A DNA stretch of 64,000 bases from Psoroptes ovis (lineage: Eukaryota; Arthropoda; Arachnida; Sarcoptiformes; Psoroptidae): the NCBI GenBank assembly GCA_002943765.1, contig PQWQ01000017.1, positions 62,001-126,000 on the forward strand, in the 5' to 3' direction. The notes under the pieces were generated by a model. The model did no database searches. It was not told the DNA's origin and saw only the letters and a program-made list of their open reading frames with translations. The position numbers and the translations under genes were made by a program. Positions 13,744 through 22,512 of the stretch are shown here, one piece after another (within the stretch, counting starts at the first letter, position 1; the number at the start of each line of letters is the position of its first letter).

Positions 13744-13825
13744 TTAGGTTGTCCCATAAGTTCTTGCCGTTTTTCAAATGAAAAAAAAAATTTTAAAAAC
13801 GGCAAGAACTTATGGGACAACCCAA
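13744..13825. mobile_element. 82-bp mariner-type hairpin MITE (copy C), nearly perfect
   Basis: The left arm begins TTAGGTTGTCCCATAAGTTC and the right arm read inverted begins TTGGGTTGTCCCATAAGTTC. The two arms match over about 30 bp with one mismatch, leaving only a short A/T loop. TA flanks at 13742-13743 and 13826-13827. The terminal sequence resembles mariner ends of the irritans type. This is the best preserved of the four copies and could fold into a long hairpin as RNA or single-stranded DNA. Confidence 0.85.
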
Positions 13826-13947
13826 TATTTCTCAAGATCAAGGATATTTTTGATTGATTTATTTTTTTCGAATATAAATCAAATCATTTTCATTTCGATT
13901 TTCTATATTTACCATCAAATTTTCTCGATAAATTTTCATGGCTTAAA

Positions 13948-14475
13948 ATGAATCTACAACAAACAATATTTGCCTTAATAATATTTGGCCATTTTTGTCT
14001 GGTATCAGCCGATAATCACCATGAACACAGGCAGCCAAATGATAATAACGACCTTAAACAGCAACCATCAAGTAGAATATCGAATAAAAATAATTGTACC
14101 ATAAAATGTGATCCAGATCGTTTTGATATGGGTAAAGATTGTGTTGATGCCAGCCGTGAACAATGTTCATGTGTTGCACATTGTTGTTGGGCATTCGATT
14201 GCCGCCAATGGCCAATATTTGCACAATGTCGTAAAAAATGTAAAATTATTGAATGGAGCCATTTTGGTCAATCGACTAATAATAATGATAATGATTCGAA
14301 ACATTCAAAACGTATCGATTGTAATCATTTTCCATGTTATGAACATTATTTAATTCCATATGATTTAAGGAATATTAATCAAACACATCAAATTAATTGC
14401 ATTCAACATTGTTGTTATGCATTTAATTGTAAAAGATTTTCTGGATATTGTCGTGAATTATGTTTACATAAATAA
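13948..14475 (+). CDS. Small secreted two-domain cysteine-rich protein, unknown family
   Basis: Single exon, 175 residues, ATG at 13948. Residues 1-21 are a clear signal peptide ending near VSADN. A short Asn/Gln-rich linker follows, then two tandem cysteine domains. Both share the order Cys, Cys, then a C..HCC..A..C core (CVAHCCWAFDC in the first, CIQHCCYAFNC in the second), followed by two more cysteines (QCRKKC and YCRELC). The even number and repeated spacing point to disulfide-bonded extracellular modules made by internal duplication. I do not recognise a named family. Two NxT/NxS sequons near the domains fit secretion. It sits alone between MITEs and the 44-bp satellite. The ORF is convincing; its function is unknown. 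Confidence 0.75.
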   Translation: MNLQQTIFALIIFGHFCLVSADNHHEHRQPNDNNDLKQQPSSRISNKNNCTIKCDPDRFDMGKDCVDASREQCSCVAHCCWAFDCRQWPIFAQCRKKCKIIEWSHFGQSTNNNDNDSKHSKRIDCNHFPCYEHYLIPYDLRNINQTHQINCIQHCCYAFNCKRFSGYCRELCLHK

Positions 14476-14565
14476 ATTATTAATAATAATTGTTTCTATG
14501 TTTTTTAAAATTCATCTTTGTACACTTGATTTGCTTTTGCACAAGTCTTCTACAAAATAGACTAG

Positions 14566-17500
14566 TCTTAGATTTTTTCGATTTTTTGAAAAATTTCCAC
14601 GTACTATAGCCTTAGATTTTTTCGATTTTTTGAAAAATTTCCACGTACTATAGCCTTAGATTTTTTCGATTTTTTGAAAAATTTCCACGTACTATAGCCT
14701 TAGATTTTTTGCAAAATTTTGACGATGAATAGCCTTAGATTTTTTCGAAAAATTCAAAAATTTTGTCGATAGATAGCCTTAGATTTTTTCGATTTTTTGA
14801 AAAATTTTGACGATAGATAGCCTTAGATTTTTTCGAAAAATTCAAAAATTTTGTCGATAGATAGCCTTAGATTTTTTCGATTTTTTGAAAAATTTTGTCG
14901 ATGGATAGCCTTAGATTTTTTCGATTTTTTGAAAAATTTTGTCGATAGATAGCCTTAGATTTTTTCGATTTTTTGAAAAATTTTGACGATGGATAGCCTT
15001 AGATTTTTTCGATTTTTTGAAAAATTTTGTCGATAGATAGCCTTAGATTTTTTCGATTTTTTGAAAAATTTTGACGATAGATAGCCTTAGATTTTTTCGA
15101 AAAATTCAAAAATTTTGTCGATAGATAGCCTTAGATTTTTTCGATTTTTTGAAAAATTTTGTCGATGGATAGCCTTAGATTTTTTCGATTTTTTGAAAAA
15201 TTTTGTCGATAGATAGCCTTAGATTTTTTCGATTTTTTGAAAAATTTTGACGATGGATAGCCTTAGATTTTTTCGATTTTTTGAAAAATTTTGTCGATAG
15301 ATAGCCTTAGATTTTTTCGATTTTTTGAAAAATTTTGTCGATAGATAGCCTTAGATTTTTTCGATTTTTTCAAAAATTTCCACGTACTATAGCCTTAGAT
15401 TTTTTCGATTTTTTGAAAAATTTTGTCGATAGATAGCCTTAGATTTTTTCGATTTTTTGAAAAATTTTGTCGATAGATAGCCTTAGATTTTTTCGAAAAA
15501 TTCAAAAATTTTGACGATGGATAGCCTTAGATTTTTTCGATTTTTTCAAAAATTTCCACGTACTATAGCCTTAGATTTTTTCAAAATTTTCGAAAATTTT
15601 GTCGATAGATAGCCTTAGATTTTTTCGATTTTTTCAAAAATTTCCACGTACTATAGCCTTAGATTTTTTCGATTTTTTGAAAAATTTTGACGATGGATAG
15701 CCTTAGATTTTTTCGAAAAATTCAAAAATTTTGACGATGGATAGCCTTAGATTTTTTCGATTTTTTCAAAAATTTCCACGTACTATAACCTTAGATTTTT
15801 TCGATTTTTTCAAAAATTTCCACGTACTATAGCCTTAGATTTTTTCGAAAAATTCAAAAATTTTGTCGATAGATAGCCTTAGATTTTTTCGATTTTTTGA
15901 AAAATTTTGACGATGGATAGCCTTAGATTTTTTCGATTTTTTCAAAAATTTCCACGTACTATAGCCTTAGATTTTTTCGATTTTTTGAAAAATTTTGTCG
16001 ATAGATAGCCTTAGATTTTTTCGATTTTTTGAAAAATTTTGTCGATAGATAGCCTTAGATTTTTTCGAAAAATTCAAAAATTTTGACGATGGATAGCCTT
16101 AGATTTTTTCGATTTTTTCAAAAATTTCCACGTACTATAGCCTTAGATTTTTTCAAAATTTTCGAAAATTTTGTCGATAGATAGCCTTAGATTTTTTCGA
16201 TTTTTTCAAAAATTTCCACGTACTATAGCCTTAGATTTTTTCGATTTTTTGAAAAATTTTGACGATGGATAGCCTTAGATTTTTTCGAAAAATTCAAAAA
16301 TTTTGACGATGGATAGCCTTAGATTTTTTCGATTTTTTCAAAAATTTCCACGTACTATAACCTTAGATTTTTTCGATTTTTTCAAAAATTTCCACGTACT
16401 ATAGCCTTAGATTTTTTCGAAAAATTCAAAAATTTTGTCGATAGATAGCCTTAGATTTTTTCGATTTTTTGAAAAATTTTGACGATGGATAGCCTTAGAT
16501 TTTTTCGATTTTTTCAAAAATTTCCACGTACTATAGCCTTATATTTTTTCGAAAAATTCAAAAATTTTGACGATGGATAGCCTTAGATTTTTTCGATTTT
16601 TTCAAAAATTTCCACGTACTATAGCCTTAGATTTTTTCAAAATTTTCGAAAATTTCCACGTACTATAGCCTTAGATTTTTTCGAAAAATTCAAAAATTTT
16701 GACGATGGATAGCCTTAGATTTTTTCGATTTTTTCAAAAATTTCCACGTACTATAACCTTAGATTTTTTCGATTTTTTCAAAAATTTCCACGTACTATAG
16801 CCTTAGATTTTTTCAAAATTTTCGAAAATTTTGTCGATAGATAGCCTTAGATTTTTTCGAAAAATTCAAAAATTTTGACGATGGATAGCCTTAGATTTTT
16901 TCGATTTTTTGAAAAATTTTGTCGATAGATAGCCTTAGATTTTTTCGATTTTTTGAAAAATTTTGACGATGGATAGCCTTAAATTTTTTCGATTTTTTCA
17001 AAAATTTCCACGTACTATAACCTTAGATTTTTTCGATTTTTTCAAAAATTTCCACGTACTATAGCCTTAGATTTTTTCAAAATTTTCGAAAATTTTGTCG
17101 ATAGATAGCCTTAGATTTTTTCGAAAAATTCAAAAATTTTGACGATGGATAGCCTTAGATTTTTTCGATTTTTTGAAAAATTTTGACGATGGATAGCCTT
17201 AAATTTTTTCGATTTTTTCAAAAATTTCCACGTACTATAGCCTTATATTTTTTCGAAAAATTCAAAAATTTTGACGATGGATAGCCTTAGATTTTTTCGA
17301 TTTTTTCAAAAATTTCCACGTACTATAACCTTAAATTTTTTCGATTTTTTCAAAAATTTCCACGTACTATAGCCTTATATTTTTTCGAAAATTCAAAAAT
17401 TTTGACGATGGATAGCCTTAGATTTTTTCGATTTTTTCAAAAATTTCCACGTACTATAGCCTTAGATTTTTTCAAAATTTTCGAAAATTTTGTCGATAGA

Positions 17501-18484
17501 TAGCCTTAGATTTTTTCGAAAAATTCAAAAATTTTGACGATGGATAGCCTTAGATTTTTTCGATTTTTTGAAAAATTTTGTCGATAGATAGCCTTAGATT
17601 TTTTCGATTTTTTGAAAAATTTTGACGATGGATAGCCTTAAATTTTTTCGATTTTTTCAAAAATTTCCACGTACTATAACCTTAGATTTTTTCGATTTTT
17701 TCAAAAATTTCCACGTACTATAGCCTTAGATTTTTTCAAAATTTTCGAAAATTTTGTCGATAGATAGCCTTAGATTTTTTCGAAAAATTCAAAAATTTTG
17801 ACGATGGATAGCCTTAGATTTTTTCGATTTTTTGAAAAATTTTGACGATGGATAGCCTTAAATTTTTTCGATTTTTTCAAAAATTTCCACGTACTATAGC
17901 CTTATATTTTTTCGAAAAATTCAAAAATTTTGACGATGGATAGCCTTAGATTTTTTCGATTTTTTCAAAAATTTCCACGTACTATAACCTTAAATTTTTT
18001 CGATTTTTTCAAAAATTTCCACGTACTATAGCCTTATATTTTTTCGAAAAATTCAAAAATTTTGACGATGGATAGCCTTAGATTTTTTCGATTTTTTCAA
18101 AAATTTCCACGTACTATAACCTTAGATTTTTTCGATTTTTTCAAAAATTTCCACGTACTATAGCCTTAGATTTTTTCAAAATTTTCGAAAATTTTGTCGA
18201 TAGATAGCCTTAGATTTTTTCGAAAAATTCAAAAATTTTGACGATGGATAGCCTTAGATTTTTTCGATTTTTTCAAAAATTTCCACGTACTATAACCTTA
18301 GATTTTTTCGATTTTTTCAAAAATTTCCACGTACTATAGCCTTAGATTTTTTCGATTTTTTGAAAAATTTCCAAAGGCTATAACCTTAGATTTTTTCGAT
18401 TTTTTCAAAAATTTCCACGTACTATAGCCTTAGATTTTTTCAAAATTTTCGAAAATTTCCAAAGACTATAACCTTAGATTTTTT
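14566..18484. repeat. 44-bp mosaic satellite array, about 89 copies
   Basis: A tandem array with a fixed 44-bp period. Each unit opens with AGCCTTAGATTTTTTC. A central block then takes one of a few forms (GATTTTTTGAAAAA, GATTTTTTCAAAAA, GAAAAATTCAAAAA or AAAATTTTCGAAAA). A tail takes one of three forms (TTTTGTCGATAGAT, TTTTGACGATGGAT or TTTCCACGTACTAT). Forms combine freely. There is higher-order structure: an exact-phase repeat of 572 bp (13 units; for example 15479 matches 16051 and 15569 matches 16141) and another of 660 bp less one deleted base (15 units; 16801 matches 17460 and 17065 matches 17724). No spacer or gene lies inside. It abuts transposase debris at its right end. Confidence 0.97.
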
Positions 18485-18589
18485 AAGCATAATACTCATG
18501 AATTGTAAATATACAGATTTTTTTGAAAATGAAAAATTGAATTGAATAAAAATGACATGAGAATGATTTATACAATGAAAATGAAATGA

Positions 18590-18985
18590 AATTGCATATC
18601 ACGGCGATATTTTTTTCTGACAATAACGCTCTTACATCTTCTCGTCGATGAAATGCACAATTATCCATAATTAATACGTCGCCTGAATTGTTATCAAAAT
18701 GTTTGCATAATTCATCGCTGATGAACTTCTTAATGTCATTTCCGTTAAATACACCATCTTTTATAGTAAATGCAACGATGCCAGTTATTTTTATAGCAAC
18801 CATGCAGCTGATATTGGTCCCTCTGCTTGCTCGTACCACTTTGTATGCTTTGGCATTGGCTGGTGAATAGCCGTATTTTCTTGATTGATGAAGATTTACA
18901 CCAGTTTCATCAAGATAGACCAAATTTTTATCGTCGATGAATTGGATCCTTCGTGCAAATAATTGTCTTTTGTATTTCGCCATTT
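18590..18985 (-). pseudogene. IS630/Tc1-mariner-like transposase fragment (DDE_3)
   Basis: Read on the minus strand from about 18983. It gives a catalytic-core fragment with the first acidic motif VYLDETGVN, then KYGYSPANAKAY, and the second acidic motif VLIMDNCAFHR. These are the first two catalytic Asp positions of the IS630/Tc1/mariner superfamily. The third acidic residue region (the usual PYSPDLNPIE-type block) is missing. After NIAVI the frame runs into unrelated low-complexity sequence and stops at 18483. The 5' side is cut at about 18985, where a different transposase type is joined. It is therefore truncated at both ends and dead. Confidence 0.8.
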
Positions 18986-19305
18986 AAGGCTTCCCCATAA
19001 CATTTTTAAAACGGTTTTGATATGAGCAACGGAGGCAGGGTCAATAAAATTCTGCTTGTGGTTAACTTTAAGGTGATGGAAACCGGCTCGTTGGAGAGCG
19101 TCTGTCGAGTAGGCCCTCCAGTAGTCCGACATGATTAATAATTTCACCGATTGGATGTTATTGATTGTTAATTGCTTCCATCATTGCACTCGACGACCTA
19201 TTCGGCACCATCACCAAAAAGCACTCCTTCGTCTCTCGACAGACGCCTACAAATATCCACGGCTGGGACAAGGATCGACCCTTGTAGTACCAAAATTTGA
19301 ATTCA
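18975..19305 (-). pseudogene. Merlin-like (ISXO2/IS1595-type DDE) transposase fragment
   Basis: On the minus strand, one frame from about 19300 gives PWIFVGVCRETKECFLVMVP. Another frame from about 19150 gives MSDYWRAYSTDALQRAGF, then HLKVNHKQNFIDP and LWGSLKW. Together these are the ordered blocks of the ISXO2-like DDE domain found in bacterial IS1595 and eukaryotic Merlin transposons. A stop codon and a frame change separate the two parts at roughly 19155-19175, so the gene is broken. Its end overlaps the join with the IS630-like fragment near 18980. The overall order on the minus strand suggests one element inserted in, or recombined with, the other. Confidence 0.75.
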
Positions 19306-19349
19306 ATAATTTAAACTCGATAAGTAGGTGCTGAGCGTTGTTTGCCATG

Positions 19350-19500
19350 CTAAATTATTCGTAGAATTTATTCAATAATTCGCGAAGAGTGATGGTACAA
19401 CAATTTTCATTCACCCATTCGATCAATTTTTGTTGCGAGGAAAAACTTGGATTTTGTATCATCCCCTCTTTTGAGACTTTCTTGTCTTCCAGTCTGATTA
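19350..19500 (-). pseudogene. Possible N-terminal helix-turn-helix remnant of the IS630-like transposase
   Basis: The minus strand near 19490-19360 reads through a segment containing QQKLIEWVNENCCTITLREL and then NKFYE before a stop. This has the flavour of the N-terminal DNA-binding helices of IS630/Tc1 transposases. It lies on the far side of the Merlin-like fragment from the IS630-like catalytic core and in the same orientation. If the reading is right, the Merlin fragment sits inside an IS630-like copy. The match is short and by eye only. Confidence 0.35.
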
Positions 19501-20752
19501 AATATTTTGATAATTATGGATGGTTGTCCATTTTCTGTTCAGCACTTGGAATTCCAAATTGTCCATCGATAATCGTTAAGAACTTTCGTGATCGAAAGCC
19601 ATATGGCGTCCATCCATACGCTCAATCCATTAATGATTTGAAATTACCTTTTGAATAAAAAAAAATGTTCAAATTAGAGTTCACTCTAGATTATATTTTT
19701 CGATTGATAAATAAAATAAAGGCGACTAATTCAAAAAAATTTAATTTATGCATACGAATCTGCCCATATTATCATTTGATTTATCGAATGAATGATGAAC
19801 AAAATGGGAAAAGGTTTTCGATGCATCATTTCGATGAAGATTCGTTATTTATATTATCAAATACCTTTTCAAATCAATTTACCTTAGCTTCAAATCCAAT
19901 GTGTGCTCCTGGAATTGAAAAAAAATTTAAAAAAAATTAGAAAAAAATATCCGAACAAACAAAATCAAATAAAATAAATGATAAATTCAAATAAAATATC
20001 AGAGAGCTGGGGTTATCTACATATTTCATATAGAAATTTCAGTTCGTTGGAACATGAACAAATTTTCATCATTGAAAATTTTAGAATTTTATGGGGAAAA
20101 TAAATAAGATCAATGTAGTCGAATACTTACAATTCGATTAAGACATTGACGGCCATTAAAGGTCCAAAAAGGACAAGATACAAGAATACCTGGAAAAATA
20201 CAAGAATTAATTGATAAGAAAATAGATTCAAATCAATGAAATAATCTTTAAAATAAAACAATTCAGAACAAAAAGCATCATCAAAATATATTCTGACGGC
20301 AATTCCTATCAAATGTTGGTTCATCATTGGTCAATCAATGATTATCAATGATTTAGAACTAAGAAAATCAAAGAAAATTGATGATAATTTGAGGATATTT
20401 ACCATTATCTATTTTGATGAATTGATGTTGACTCGAACGAAGTTGAAAGGAAAATGTGAGATCTTCGAAAAAAAACGTGGTGCCTGTGTGTTCGATCGAA
20501 TGTTGGCAAAAAAAAAATCGACTATTTCCACAAACTCAAACTTTGTGGGTCGAAATAGAAATTTGCAACTTGAGCCAAACACTTTGGGTCGAAATAGAAA
20601 TTCGTAGCTCAAAAATTCACTGCATGACAAGCAATTTTTAATTGGTATTTGGTTAAATTTATAATTTTGAAATAATCTTCGGAAAACAAAAAGTTTTGAT
20701 TTGAATTTCTATTAAATTACCCATTAATTGATCAATCAAATAACGATAAAAC
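19500..20752. other. Intergenic, with two possible small minus-strand exons
   Basis: Mostly AT-rich, with short open frames of uncertain meaning on the plus strand (19389-19658, 19665-19940). On the minus strand two small segments have textbook splice borders: 20189-20131 (after TTTTTCCAG, before GTAAGT) and 19908-19883 (after TTCAATTCCAG, before GTAAAT). Joined, they read through SCPFWTFNGRQCLNRI and on to GAHIGFEAK without a stop. A small local duplication of GGGTCGAAATAGAAATT lies at about 20545-20602. Confidence 0.35.
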
Positions 20753-22225
20753 ATGGCACGACCATTCTTTTTCGGTGGTAACCAATCATCACAACAAAGT
20801 CAATACTTGGTACAAATGAAAGCCGGTAAAATGGTTAAAAATGGAAATATGGTATAGACGATCGTCGATTTAAGTCTGATTATTCATTCTAATCATTTCT
20901 ACCTGTTTTTAATAGGTGAGCCCAATCAAAGATCGTAAAGGTTTACTATATCTACATCAAAATGCCGAAGATAATCTGATGCATTTTTGTTGGAAAGATC
21001 GTCAAACAGGACAATTGGAAGATGATTTAATCATGTTTCCGGATGATGCTGAATTTTTAAAAGTACCACAATGTACTACTGGTCGTGTGTTTGTGCTGAA
21101 ATTCAAAACATCATCACGACGACTGTTTTTTTGGTCACAAGAACCAAAAGATGATAAAGATGATGAAATTGTTTCGAAAATTAATGAATACATTAATAAT
21201 CCAATGGCTGCAACTAATGCTGCTAATCGTAATAATGCAAGCGATGGTACTGGTAATGCTGGAAGCGGTGGCAGTGGTGGTGCTTTGATGTCGGCCAGTG
21301 ATCTTGGTCTTGGATCTGATGAAGAATTTCGTAATCTGTTCAGCAATGCTAATATGTCAGCACAACAACTGATGTCAATGTTAGATGCTGGTTTAGCTGT
21401 GTTGCCGCATGGTGGTGCTGGCCGGCTTGCAAGTCTTCTGGGTTCAGTACAAAACGCATCATCGAACAATAGTTCACGAAATTCATCATCGAATGGATCA
21501 ACTATAGCCACTGGAGGAACAGCACCGACCTTAGCAAGTTCGGATGCATCCAACACTGCAAGTGGTGGTAATAATTCACCAGCAACACCTGGAGCCACCA
21601 ATTCAACAACAACAACACCAACAGCTGGCTTACAGCTTTCTGATTTGCAAAATATCATTTCTGGATTATCACAAACAGCTGGCGGTGGTGGCGGCGCTGC
21701 AGGTAACAATCAGCAATCATCAGACAACGATTTGAACATTGATCTATCAACATCAATCAATGTTGAAGTGTTACGTCCATTACTGTCGAATGATGATTTT
21801 ATGAAACGTATCAGTGATATGTTACCATCATCATCCAATGATTCATCATCATCAACACAAACACCATTATCGGAACAATTCATTTCGACTGTTGCTTCAC
21901 CACAATTTCAACAAGCATTAAATTCATTCAGTCATGCGCTACAATCAGGACAATTAGGTCCATTGATTCAGCAATTCGGTCTGCCAGAATCATGTGTAAC
22001 GGCTGCTAATAACGGGAGTAAGTTTTAACCATCGTAATTTGCTCATTGATCAATAATGATTCGATTTTTCCACTTGTCATCATCCATTTAGACTTTGAAG
22101 CATTCGTTAAAGCATTACAATCAAGTAAAACCATCACTGGTGCTGATTCGGACAAGAAAAAAGATGCGGATAATAAAGGTGGTGAACACAAAAAAGATGA
22201 TGATGATTCAATGGCATTGGATTAA
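20753..22225 (+). CDS. ADRM1: Proteasomal ubiquitin receptor Rpn13/ADRM1
   Basis: Three exons: 20753-20851, 20916-22017 and 22092-22225 (TAA). They join in frame to 444 codons. Rpn13 docks on the proteasome subunit Rpn2, binds ubiquitin and recruits the deubiquitinase UCH37. The N-terminal Pru domain (about residues 18-135) is highly conserved: AGKMVKNG, DRKGLLYLHQ, HFCWKDR, EDDLIMFPDDAEF, TGRVFVLKFK, RRLFFWSQEPK and NEYINNP. A long Ser/Gly/Ala/Thr linker follows. The C-terminal helical DEUBAD domain that binds UCH37 runs from about residue 305 (VEVLRPLLSNDDFM) through FEAFVKALQ, and the protein ends in an acidic/Lys-rich tail. Human ADRM1 is 407 residues, so length is normal. The gene is convergent with the Tudor gene, with stop codons 287 bp apart. 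Confidence 0.96.
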
Positions 22226-22512
22226 CATCGGATTGACAAGGCTTAAACCCCCTTCCCATAGAAGGGTGAAATGATTTTCAAAAATTTAAATTTTTATTAT
22301 TTTTAAAACCAAAATGAATCATATATCAAATCTAAATAATAATAAAACTTTTGATTCAAATGATTAAAATTGAAATAAATAGAAATTTTCAAATAGGAAA
22401 AAAAAGGATTAAAAATAATTATCATTATTGTTTCACATTAATTGTTTATGGATCGATTATATTTCAAATCAAAATCAAAATCGAATTTTGAAATTTGAAT
22501 CGAATTAATCGA

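Larger units (their letters stand above)
13072..13947. other. Intergenic segment with two hairpin MITEs
   Basis: 876 bp between the peroxidase and the cysteine-rich protein gene. It contains two mariner-type MITEs (13281-13363 and 13744-13825), ATCA-rich tracts near 13420-13470 and imperfect repeats of GCATATGTAC near 13660-13680. No gene seen. Confidence 0.6.

Noticed and set aside
14566..18484. Regular array that could be mistaken for a CRISPR locus
   Set aside because: There is no unique spacer between repeats; units are contiguous 44-bp satellite copies in a eukaryotic context.
19389..19940. Two consecutive plus-strand frames with protein-like composition
   Set aside because: Part overlaps the suspected transposase remnant on the other strand. 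I could not link them by splice sites or recognise a family.
21002..21709. 235-codon minus-strand frame within ADRM1
   Set aside because: Antisense shadow of the Ser/Gly/Ala-rich linker of Rpn13; no start context or motif.
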